A DNA stretch of 64,000 bases from positions 62,001 through 126,000 of the forward strand of contig JAYMGJ010000243.1 in assembly GCA_037178675.1 (NCBI GenBank). Direction: 5' to 3'. The translations under genes were made by a program, and so were the position numbers. Under the pieces are notes generated by a model. That model was not told the DNA's origin. It did not search any database and saw only the letters and a program-made list of their open reading frames with translations. Positions 37,442 through 48,198 of the stretch are shown here, piece by piece. How positions within the stretch are numbered: position 1 is the stretch's first letter; each line of letters opens with the position of its first letter. Source of the stretch: Scleroderma bovista. Taxonomy: Eukaryota > Basidiomycota > Agaricomycetes > Boletales > Sclerodermataceae.

Positions 37442-39218
37442 TCAATCCAGCCCATCAAGGGAAATATTCTTCGCTCTCTCCACCAGATCCTGAATCTCGG
37501 AGGTAGAATCGAGGGTGACGAGAGACTGCGGCGGCGATACGTCCCCCGTTGTCTCGTCACTACCGCTCCCAACAACTCTGATAGTAAACCCATTCGAAAC
37601 GTTGGGTAACCGGGTTGACCCGATGTATCGTTGACCCGGCCGTTGGAATGGGTTGAATTCAATGGGATATGAACGGGGACTCAAAAGCGTCTGCAGAGCG
37701 TCTGTAGTCAGGTTGCCGTGCAAGAAAGACGACGCATAATGATGGAGTATTTGTGGGATAGAGTCCACTTGAACCTCTGCAGACTGCTCAGCATACTCAG
37801 TGACGGCAAAGGGTATCTTTTCAACGTGACAGTAAAGGATGACGCCTTGCCAGGCTTTGTAGTTGACGAGTCCGGCATTGGCAGAGACCATGGCATCGGG
37901 GTTGTTGTTCGTCAGAGATGGGATACGCGGGTCCCAGTTCTCGTGTTCCCCATGAAGGTAGATAGCCACTGTACCCCCTCCCATAGAGGAAGGACTTTTG
38001 TATGTATAAACTGGTTCGTTTCGCTTCGCTTTCATAGCAAGACTACCTTTCTTCGCTTGCTTCACGATGTTGTACACCGCGGCCCCATAAAAGGTGAGTC
38101 GGATGTCGGTATACGGCAAAAGGAGCGCCAATTCAGAGAATCTGGCACCAAGATGACCATCAAATGTCGAGGTGATCAACAGTTACTCACAACGGGAGCA
38201 TGTTGAGCTCAATTTCGGGTCCTGGGTAGTGGATATTAAGCATTTGTCGACGTTCAGCGGAGTTTCGCGAAGGATGCGTAACGTGCAGAACGTGGACTAA
38301 GAGCTGGTAAACAGTCAAGGGGTAGTGCATGAGAAGGGACGCGGGTGACTCCATGGGGAGATTGCGCCATTGGTGCCAGGACTTCCAATCCGTGATTTCG
38401 ACGGAGGAGGCGATCGCCGGTTCGGTCCCAGGATCAAAGTGCAGCTTGGGTATTAATCTTTCTTCGATTTTCCAGGCTTCCTTCTCGTCAAGGTGTTCTT
38501 TGTGCAAGAGCATGTAGCCGTGTTGGTAACCCTGCTGTGCAGGAACTTTCAGTGGGGTCACGTCGACAGGACCGATGGCATCCGAGCTTTCCATGTGAGG
38601 CGCGCTGCCTCCTGGGGTGCTCCAGTACCCAAAGCCTTCGTGGCCCAGAACACCGAACAAGGCATAAATGAAATCTTCAGGGAAAGTACCGTCTTTCTCT
38701 ACGCGGCCCCAGGGAAACTGCTTGACGATTGCCTGCACGAGGGGCACTTTCTCCATATGACGCTAAAGTTTATTCTCGTTAGCGGGAACAAACGCCCTTG
38801 ATCCACAGAAAATTTCACCTTGTTCTTCGGGCAAAAGAACTTGTGACTATGCGTCCCGAATCTGCCACTTTTCCATTCAGCTGTGTGACACTTGGGCAGC
38901 GGTTCAGCAATCTATTTAATGTACACGTCCAGACGGGCCAACCTCCTTTGAACAGAAGATCGCTGATTTGCATCCTGAGCACACGAGAGGCTATCAGATA
39001 CGATTAGAACCTTGTGACCAAGAGCAATGCGATACGATGGATACCTTGCGTCCGACTATGGGCGTGCTACAACGGAAACAAGCGGGAGTTGGACTGAAAT
39101 CGAGCTTCTCTGGCTGTCCTCCAGGACGAGTCATCTCTTTCCTAAGCTCCTCTGCGTATTTGTAAGTGATGCGGTCCATGTCCGCTATGGAAGGCATTTT
39201 GAAAGGTTTCGTGGGCAT
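37442..39218 (-). CDS. MYND-finger protein, Mss51-like
   Basis: Five exons (39011-39218, 38943-38974, 38819-38890, 38191-38762, 37442-38141) give 527 residues. A zinc-binding MYND-type finger is built from three exons at about residues 30-105: ACFRCSTPI, then GCKSAIFCSKECHTAEW, then HSHKFFCPKNK. The C-terminal part has LVHVLHVTHPSRNSAERR, YPGPEIELNMLPLFSELALLLPYTDIRLTFYG and NAGLVNYKAWQGVI, which I associate with the Mss51 C-terminal domain. Yeast Mss51 activates COX1 translation in mitochondria, but Agaricomycetes carry several relatives. No clear presequence is seen, so I do not assign the MSS51 name. The spacing of the third and fourth finger cysteines is unusual, so the first splice may be off. 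Confidence 0.75.
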
Positions 39219-39316
39219 GGTGGTGGTAGAAGATCAAGTCGAAGGGGAGCCCTCGATCGATCGTGCATGTTATAATACGAAGAGTCGAGACGCGTATTAC
39301 ATAATGGACACCCTCC

Positions 39317-39965
39317 ATGTCGCGGCTCAAGAAATTCGGGCTGGGATGTCTGCATGTCTGTGTCGCTGCTGCTCGTCTTCCCCGAGTCCTGATGTTCCTA
39401 CTTAGGGTGTTAACCTGGTGTGCGCTTTCCATCTTTTCAGAGACTATGTGGGGGGTCTCTCCCTGGTAAGTCGTCTGCCTTGCTGTCCACCCCTCGCTTC
39501 TCAGTTCCCGTTTAGATGGACGGCGTGTCCATGTTGCCTACTTTCGACGCTACTGGTGAAATGATCATCGAGAACATTCTATCCCATCGCCTGTTTCCTC
39601 ACACCCTGGCACGAGGACAACTCATTACGCTTGCGTCCCCTTTGACGCCTAACAGGATCATATGCAAACGGGTCATTGGACTCCCTGGAGACACTATTTG
39701 CGTTGACCCCACTGGTCTGATGGCTTCGTCCACAGAACATATCGTTGTGCCCAAGGGTCATGTCTGGATAGCAGGTGATAATGCGTCTTGTTCCAGAGAC
39801 TCCCGTGTCTACGGACCCGTGTCCATGGCACTCATTAGAGGCAAGGTCCTCGCAAGGGTATGCTCTGTTACGTTCTTTCACGCACACATCACGCACGCTC
39901 TGCAACAGGTCTATCCATTCAATCGGTTCAAGATCTTCTCGCCAGAGGCACGATATATTGACTAA
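39317..39965 (+). CDS. IMP1: mitochondrial inner membrane signal peptidase, Imp1 type
   Basis: Four exons (39317-39355, 39406-39465, 39516-39857, 39909-39965) give 165 residues, the right size for the IMP catalytic subunits. An N-terminal membrane segment GVNLVCAFHLFRDYVGG leads into the catalytic box MDGVSMLPTF with nucleophile Ser38. The second box ICKRVIGLPGD has the general-base Lys84. The SASE-type GHVWIAGDNASCSRDSRVYGPV completes the S26 family signature. The enzyme cleaves sorting signals from proteins facing the intermembrane space. Imp1 is preferred over Imp2 from overall length and the RDYVGG context; this is not certain. The ATG lies 98 bases from that of the MYND gene, head to head. 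Exon 1 is the least certain part. Confidence 0.85.
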
Positions 39966-40067
39966 GCTACATGATGGTAAGAGAAACGCACAGACCGTGC
40001 CGTACAATGCATCTATAGTAGTGGCTCATTCATGTGTCATAAAGGGGAACACCGGGATATCCCCGAG

Positions 40068-41073
40068 TCATTGGACAAAATTCATGGAATACCCCCCTTG
40101 CCCATTAGGTTCAAACTTGAAGTTGTCCGTGGAGAGCCCGAACCGCCCTGTGATAAGACGACCTCAGTATTTCGCAGTCAGCGCTCAGAAGGAACAAACC
40201 AAGAATGCTATTTCCAAGACCTTTCAACTTGTCCATCATTTCGGTGGTCTCTCTTTTCTGGGCTGCTTGGACCCGAGGTTCCAATGCCTGTAATGTTTTC
40301 TTGGTGCGGGCTACCTCGGGCGAACCTGACGGAAAGAGCTCCAGTAACAGCTTGTAATCTGCAAGCTGGTTAAGTTGCCAGTCATCAAATGATATCGAGA
40401 AATTAACCCTCTTGTGCCCGGGCCAGCGAGGACCAAGAGTCAATGTTCTCACTTGCGGCTGCTCTGCGTTGGAGAGCTTTGATGTAGTGGGGGTCATCCT
40501 CGAGAGCTATTGTGGCAAGTCAGACGTGCTTCTCTCGCCATGTAAAAGATATGATACCGCGTGTACAAGCATCAATCACTCCTTGGTTATCATTCTGTTC
40601 GACCAAAATCAGCACTTTGGTCGCTTGGTGGAGACCGTCAGAGCTCACCAACTTGATGAGACAAGCAGCTATATTTGCATTGAGAATAGCCCTCGCTTTT
40701 GAGCACTCCGATTCGAGGATACTTGGAGGTTCCGCGTGCACATTCTGTGGTGACTTGTCGTCGTCATCAGTTGGTGCTTCGGCATCATCGGTTGCAGCAG
40801 AGGGGTCGCTATCAGCGGATTGATTCAGGGTCCGCTTTCTTGGAGGCAAATGGCCCAGGGCTGTCTTATATGCCACCAGTGCTTCGGTCCAGCTGCCCGT
40901 TTTGAACAGCCCATTCCCCTCTAGCTTTAACTCGTCTACTTTCTCAAGACACTCCTGATGACGGCGATCAGGAAACGACGTGATTGGATTAAAGTTCTGA
41001 CCTTTGTGACCTGGAGGGGTCCTGGGCTTGTGTCTAGTGATGGAGATGATGGTCTTTCCGACGTTTCAGCCAT
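40068..41073 (-). CDS. TTC1: TPR protein, TTC1 homologue
   Basis: Six exons (41011-41073, 40649-40954, 40558-40594, 40408-40506, 40200-40358, 40068-40147) give 247 residues. Three tetratricopeptide repeats are visible: VDELKLEGNGLFKTGSWTEA, ILNANIAACLIKLN and ALEDDPHYIKALQRRAAASE. The C-terminus GLGNSILGRFGLSTDNFKFE and GQGGYSMNFV is diagnostic of TTC1 (Tpr1). It acts as a cytosolic co-chaperone that links Hsp70/Hsp90 to clients. The acidic linker ATDDAEAPTDDDDKSPQN between the first two repeats is a local feature. The gene converges on IMP1 (gap 102 bases) and diverges from LYS1 (gap 244 bases). Confidence 0.9.
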
Positions 41074-41317
41074 TACTAGTTTAGGAAGAGTTGGGTGTCT
41101 CTGTACAGGCCGCTTCGAAGCCGAAGTTCGAAGTACTCAAACAACTTCAAGCAAGCACTATCAATCGTGCGTTCCTAGCTATGTGGATTGCATACAACAG
41201 AGCGCTTCTTCGAAGATTTGGACGACCGTAGTCCTTCATGATGCAGGTCACATGACTCCAAAATGACTCGAGTAATGATTCAAATGATAACGCGCGGTCC
41301 GTCTCTACTTTGTGACC

Positions 41318-42576
<1,259 letters not shown>

Positions 42577-42805
42577 AACCGCAGTCGAGTGAAAACAATC
42601 TTGTAAAACGGATAAGTTAGAAATTGAAACATGATTTATTTGATTTCGCATGATGCGTGGCGGTACAGCGTCCGACGTGTAGATTGATCTCGACAGCATT
42701 GCAGTGTCTCTGCACTGGTATATTATATGCATTGGAGGCGAAGACATGGGTCGAGCTTGTCTCCCCCACTTTCCTTCCTTCTCTTCACCGGCGCAGGTCG
42801 CCATC

Positions 42806-43990
42806 ATGCAGCAAGCCAGCTCTCCCGTTCCTTTCATATGCATCTCGCCAGCCTCGCCCAAGAAAACTCATGCAGTGCTCCACTCCCCCTTCCTAGCCGA
42901 CGATCCAGAAGTAGATGACGGTGGTTTCAGAGCGAAGCATTTGACACCACCCCCGAACATGTCTCCGAAATACCCATCTCCCTTGCGATCGTCCACATAC
43001 CCGGTCCCAAAGGGCCTGCAGCGTGATCAATTTGATCTGCTTCTCAAAACATCCCGCGAAAGGACCTTGGGAGTCCAAAGAGCCCCCGACCTGCGCAAAG
43101 AATTGGCTGTCAAGAACCAAAAGAATAAGCAGCGTGAGTATTTGTATCCACGCGATTGCATCACACGACTGATTTTCCAAGTCGAGCGTCGAGCGCTGTT
43201 CTTGTCTAAACTATCGGAACCACCTTCTCCCACAGCGACAGCAACTCCGAAGACTCCCCCAGAGTCTCCAGCCATACTACACTGCTTTTTGCCTTCGCCA
43301 GGCCTTGAGTCCCCCCTTGCCGTGTTTGAGTCTGTCACGAAGGATGCGTGTGATGCGCCTGCTGGTCAGGCTCAGGGATGGGTCGAGCAGATCGACTTCC
43401 GTCTACCCATAGGCAGCCAGTCTTGTTCTGTGGGTGAAGCGCACAATGCTGGGTCGAAACGTCCGGGGACGGCGAGGAAGTTTCCACCTTCCCTTGATGA
43501 AATCACTGCTCGCATGGGCAGTGCTTCCCCGGGACGGTCCGTCCAAAGGCAGAACAGTGTCCCACCCCTGCCTTCTCAAGGGATTACCTCTGAGCGTCGT
43601 CCAAAGCTGAATGTTGGAAGGCTCCGCATCCCCCTCCGCACTCTGTCCCTTGGTGCTTCGATTTCCAACGGTTGCGAATGCAGTGTTACCCCACCACTGA
43701 CTCCCCACACTCCGAAGTTGGAGATAACAACGACTGTTGTTCCTCGCACTGCTAGTGCTGCTCCCTTTCCTCTCAACGAGTCCAATCTTCGCGCGTTCAG
43801 CCGCTTGCACACCGCGAGAGACATGATGAAGACTCTGAAGCGTCGCAGCTCACCACCTCCCCCTGGTGTGTGGTGCGACTCGTCCAGTACTTGCGTTCAG
43901 CGGAAGAGAAAGAGCGCACCAGCAGTGCTTTACGGAAGGGGAAGAGCTGGCTTCGACCATGACGTGCTATCCATACCTGGAGGCTTTTGA
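42806..43990 (+). CDS. orphan Ser/Pro-rich protein, 378 residues
   Basis: Two exons (42806-43133, 43182-43990) give 378 residues. The most conserved-looking part is around residues 60-160: RDQFDLLLKTSRERT, DLRKELAVKNQKNKQLERRALFLSKL, then PPSPTATATPKTPPESPAI and LPSPGLESPLAVFES. I have seen this block in other Agaricomycete proteins without a known job. The rest is Ser/Pro-rich with TPPLTPHTP. The protein ends with a basic patch ARDMMKTLKRRSSPPPPGV. No membrane or enzyme motif is seen. The many Ser-Pro and Thr-Pro sites suggest a target of proline-directed kinases. The frame continues upstream of the chosen ATG to 42704, so the start is uncertain. Confidence 0.65.
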   Translation: MQQASSPVPFICISPASPKKTHAVLHSPFLADDPEVDDGGFRAKHLTPPPNMSPKYPSPLRSSTYPVPKGLQRDQFDLLLKTSRERTLGVQRAPDLRKELAVKNQKNKQREYLYPRDCITRLIFQVERRALFLSKLSEPPSPTATATPKTPPESPAILHCFLPSPGLESPLAVFESVTKDACDAPAGQAQGWVEQIDFRLPIGSQSCSVGEAHNAGSKRPGTARKFPPSLDEITARMGSASPGRSVQRQNSVPPLPSQGITSERRPKLNVGRLRIPLRTLSLGASISNGCECSVTPPLTPHTPKLEITTTVVPRTASAAPFPLNESNLRAFSRLHTARDMMKTLKRRSSPPPPGVWCDSSSTCVQRKRKSAPAVLYGRGRAGFDHDVLSIPGGF

Positions 43991-44172
43991 TTACTCGACT
44001 CTTAGGTGCACAGCAGAAGCGAAGGAATACCGTTCCTAATTACATTCCCTAGGCATCCATGTCGTCTGTTCATGATGAAGATACCTCTGTATGCAAATGC
44101 CAGTTGTGTTCACGAATTAATTCAAGAAATGGTATCAAATTTGGTTTGCAGGTATATATACAGATGGCCTGG

Positions 44173-45947
44173 TCACTTCCACGACTCAACAGTTCGCCAC
44201 CGATGTTCGCGATTGTCAGAGACGCTGCTCATCAGATCCGGGGGTGGGGTGGGTGGCTTCCCTCGTAGCCTGCTGATGACCTCCATACGGTGAACTGTAG
44301 CAGTTGTACATAATCTCTACCGGGAGTCACGGTGATATGACTCACCATAGTTAGTCCTGGTGTGCATGTCCATGAGCTCTTCATCGGAATCAGCTAGCGG
44401 ATCTGTGGTCGTTACCACTTGCCAAGCGTCTGTCAGAGTGGTTTTGTCACATCACATCACCCAGAAATCATAAGAAATATGACGAACGTTCCAACATCGA
44501 CCGTTGGGGCACACGAGTACTGACTGATCTGAGTTCTGTGGTACGTCAAGATAAACATTAGAAGCACCGTACGCAGAGATGTCACAAACCTATAGATAGC
44601 GATGTCTGTGGAGATCGCTGTGGTGGCAAATAATGGATATATGCTTTCTCGCGAACACCGTCACCTGGTTGGCGTGTTTGACGTGACCGATGGGAACTCG
44701 ACTCGGCTACGAAACGAGATTAGAGCAGAACACCCTTTTCAAATGACGATATGCAGACCTCGCAAGGAAGGCTGCGCATTTTTGGCCTTCTTTTCGTTCT
44801 CGAGCGAATTCATGAGTCGTTGGAGGAACAGATTCCTCTGCGTCGACATGGCCTTTCCCCATTCGATCTCTTCCTCGGTGTCCACGTTCTCGGCCGCCAT
44901 TTCAGCATCCGACAAGCGACGCAGTCGGGGGACCTTGCCTGGATTCTGACGAGAGTAGTCATCATCGTATGGGTTAGGTTGTCCAGGACCCTCCAGATAA
45001 TGGAAGACCAGCCACAGAAAAGCTCGTGCTCGATCAGCGGAGGAAATTTTGATCGGAAGAAAGAGATCGAGAAAGTTGAGAGGAGAGTCAAAATGCGTAG
45101 CAGCGAGAGGCTTTGTATTATCAAAAATAACAGTCTGCTGAGTTCAGTGCCAAAGCTAGGGTCAGAAACTTACAGCTGCGTGGTTCGCAAGGATAAATAT
45201 GAGATTGACGACACTTGTAGGCGGAAGATGGCGTGCGCGCTTGAACCAAAAGTGATAAGGATATAGCCGGGCGATAAGCCACTTTGGTACACACCGCTTT
45301 CTCGAGAATCTCTTCTGGTGTTGATGGGGACACCGATTTAAGCTCTGATGGTAACAAAGCTGCTTTTAAGCAATTCTTGATCCGGGGTGCATCTTGAGCA
45401 TTTCCGTCGGTTTTCTGAAGGGATGGCACGGGGTGATAGGTCCTAAGGGCAGTCTTCATTTCGGGAAAGACTGGCACTCTGGTTAGTACGACCAAGTAGT
45501 TGAGCAACGGCGGATCCGCGCTTGACCTACATGCCATGGTAGTGTTGATGCGACCGACATTTGTGAGCAGCGAAATTTTTGCCAGTTCGACGGCGAATGC
45601 GGGTGTTTCGATCATCTTGTCCTTGAGCACTTTGGAGCATTTGCTGGAATGATACAAGGCATTGACGTAGAGATCGCAAAAGTGGACTTTGCCGGAAGTG
45701 CCGGGGGTTTGGCTAGTAAAGACCGTCTTGGTGTCGGAGAAGATGTAGTGGAGGAGATCGAACTGAACGTCCTCGCGGGTGAGTGGCTCAGCATCACTGC
45801 GCTTTATGGGGAGGGCTTTTCTGCTGAGATATCCGACGCTAAAGGTGAAGCAAGATATGAGAGCTGTTCGGGACGTGAGTGTTAGCATGCGTACAGAGGA
45901 GCAGAATCGTTCAGCCAGCGCGGGGAGGACTCCGATGTCGAGGCCAT
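44173..45947 (-). CDS. IES1: INO80 complex subunit Ies1-like protein
   Basis: Nine exons on the minus strand: 45895-45947, 45531-45820, 45295-45470, 45174-45239, 44759-45110, 44590-44706, 44488-44535, 44346-44429 and 44173-44294. They encode 435 residues. The N-terminal half is highly conserved in filamentous fungi: EPLTREDVQFDLLHYIF, LKDKMIETPAFAVELAK, NVGRINTTMAFFPEMKTALR and KTDGNAQDAPRIKNCLKAAL. It continues with PTSVVNLIFILANHAA, LNFLDLFLPIKISS and RARAFLWLVFHYLEGP. A linker leads to a separate tail: RSMLEHAWQVVTTTDPLADS, DEELMDMHTRTNY and EVISRLRGKPPTPPP. The family is annotated as an INO80 chromatin-remodelling subunit; the naming is from memory. The tail recurs in the gene at 52957. 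Confidence 0.75.
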
Positions 45948-46169
45948 GGAAGTAGGAGCGGAGGGAGACGAGGATGTGAAAGGAAAGGAACGAACATGAG
46001 GCAACCTTGCATGACTGGATGGCCGCAAGTGTACTAAGATGAATTGGTGGAATCTCACGAGTACATGGATGCCACCGTTCGCACGGCTCTGCAGGATGTG
46101 CCAATCGATGGGCCGAATGTTGGTTGTTGTCCAAGTTGTATTACCTAAACCCATCTTTTTTTCCTGAAC

Positions 46170-46553
46170 ATGGACAACCTACAGTTCGATGACTCCACGA
46201 AGGTGGGTCGAGCGCCATTGACTTGGTGCAGCTTGGCCGACCGTTTCTCTCCACAGAAAGAGCTTGCCTCCTTTCTGGAGCGAGAGCAGGCGCATGCTCG
46301 TGTCAACGAGTCCACTCGAAATCTGACAAGCATGTGTTGGGACAAGTCAGTGTCTCAACTCACGTCTCTGTCCGTGCTCATCTCTTCCAGGTGCATCACA
46401 AGCACTCCCGGCAGTCGATTTGCCCGTGGCGAAGAAAGCTGTCTAGCCAACTGTGTCGAGCGATTCTTGGACACCAGCATCTTCATCGTCAATCAGGTAC
46501 AACGGCAGCAGCAGCAGTTACTGCAGTCACATGAAGCTCCTCCCTCGTCCTGA
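46170..46553 (+). CDS. TIM8: small TIM chaperone Tim8
   Basis: Three exons (46170-46202, 46257-46345, 46391-46553) give 94 residues. The twin CX3C motif is present: CWDKC and CLANC, separated by 16 residues. ELASFLEREQAHARVNESTRN precedes it and ERFLDTSIFIVNQVQRQQQQ follows. Tim8 pairs with Tim13 as a hexamer in the mitochondrial intermembrane space and hands hydrophobic precursors to TIM22. The disulphide-forming cysteines are intact. Tim8 is favoured over Tim9, 10 or 13 by the N-terminal helix. The gene is head to head with IES1 (gap about 220 bases) and converges on the acyltransferase gene (gap 39 bases), so the two 3' ends must overlap. Confidence 0.9.
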   Translation: MDNLQFDDSTKVGRAPLTWCSLADRFSPQKELASFLEREQAHARVNESTRNLTSMCWDKSVSQLTSLSVLISSRCITSTPGSRFARGEESCLANCVERFLDTSIFIVNQVQRQQQQLLQSHEAPPSS

Positions 46554-46592
46554 ATACACTCCTCGTATCACTACACAGTACAACTACAGTAA

Positions 46593-48091
46593 TCATGAGA
46601 ATCCAGACAAGAACAGCTTGGCGAGCTTTGGTAAAATGTAAGTTGCAACTACAGGTGCAAAAAAGCAATATGCAGTAGGTATTTCCGTCTTACTGCACAA
46701 TTCCAATGGGATTTCTATTGCCTCCGACCTGCTGACCTTGGACACGTCACCCTCAAGAAACTCAGTCACAAACTGGTCCTTGCAAGTCCATAACTCCCGA
46801 AGCCACACGTCGAAGTTGGCCTTGTCACCTTCTGGAACACCATTTTCTACAACGTATGCATCGAACGATCCACTTGCGATGATGGCGTCCTCTACGGGAA
46901 CTTGCTTGGCAACGTCGAAGATGCGCAAGTGCATATGTACGACAGGTGGTGGTACACGATCGCAGAATATCGAGCGCAGGGTATAGTAGGATTGCCCGTA
47001 TCGCCTCGGTGGTACCCCTAATACCAAGTCAGGTGTCATTCTGAAACAAGAATCGGTCAGCTCTACCGGGGTAGGTGATGGTGATGTCTAGTAGCTTCAA
47101 CATGGATAGACGGGGAGCCAGTGATCGAAGACAGTAGTGGAGGCCAGTTGAGCGGGGAAGGAGGAGGTTATTGAGGTCGGGCTTTTGATTAGATAGCGTT
47201 TAGTCATTACGATGCACAGTGCACATATACGCACGACTCCAAGTTTCTCTGCATATCGTCTGCTGATCGGTCGAGTGTCTCTGCTTACAAGCGTCCCCTC
47301 GGGGAAGAGAATGAATGCAAAGCTATCGTCCTCTTGTTCGGCCCTCTTGCCGAGTTTGGAGAGTGTCTTGTCAAGTTGGGCTTGGTCGGATACCCAGGAG
47401 CGTGCTAGGAATATGAACCTAAACATTTGCATGCCCTGCAAAGATGTTGAGGAATGTGGCTAGATAATGAGTTGACACATACCGGGCCAAGGATAGGGAT
47501 CCACTGGAGGCTTTTCTTGAGTGTGATGAAAACATCCCGGTGGGCATTCATGAAGTAGGTCAGACACCACACATACCACCAGTCACAATAAGCCTGTTGT
47601 ATTACAGGCCAGTTGGCAGAGTGTAAACGGAAAGCGACGTCTTACTTGGTGGTTTGATATGATCACGGACTTGGGTGGCAAATGAAGTGCAGCCACCTTG
47701 CCAGAAGGATCCCGCTCGACTATGTGTTGAATTTCTTCGGGACTAAACTTCCCTTGTCCCTGCGTTTCAAACGTGATGGAGAGTGCGGTAGGTGCAAACC
47801 ACTGGTTCATCAAGTCTGACGGGGATGTCAAGTGTGTCGCCAGAAAGACGACATCTAAGACTTGCTCAACAGTGTAGCAAACGACCCTTTGGTGTACCGT
47901 ATGCCGCAGTCATACGTAACCCTTGCCCATCGACCTGGCATGAGCTTGAGAGGCAAAAGAAAGAGCAGCTGAAATGCATGTATGACGGTAAACCCTGTGA
48001 CGAACGACGCGAAGAAGAGCGCCCCGTTGAGCCATTGGGCCCATGTCCTTGGTGGCCTTGCGTGTATTGGGAGGGAGTGGTGGTCGTCCAT
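46593..48091 (-). CDS. membrane acyltransferase (PlsC family, Cst26/LCLAT1-like)
   Basis: Seven exons (47866-48091, 47646-47815, 47483-47593, 47235-47435, 47067-47181, 46694-47017, 46593-46648) give 400 residues. An N-terminal membrane helix FFASFVTGFTVIHAFQLLFLL leads to SVIISNHQAYCDWWYVWCL, which holds the catalytic H-x4-D. DSFAFILFPEGTLVSRDTRP carries the substrate-binding FPEGT box. LLLPRSTGLHYCLRSLAPR and ITITYPG follow. This order matches eukaryotic lysophospholipid and phosphatidylinositol acyltransferases of the ER. Acyl and head-group preference is unknown. The intron 47816-47865 has a GC donor. The last intron (46649-46693, 45 bases) has no stop and keeps frame, so read-through would give 15 extra residues including AYCFFAPV. 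Its start is 107 bases from the hydrolase gene. Confidence 0.88.
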
Positions 48092-48198
48092 GGCAAGATG
48101 TGTCACGTGCAGAAATGAATGTCTGGGTGGCTGTGTCTCTCCAACGACCAGAGATCCTTGCTCGCCGTCGTCGTCGTCGCCGCGGAGGCAATCGAGCA

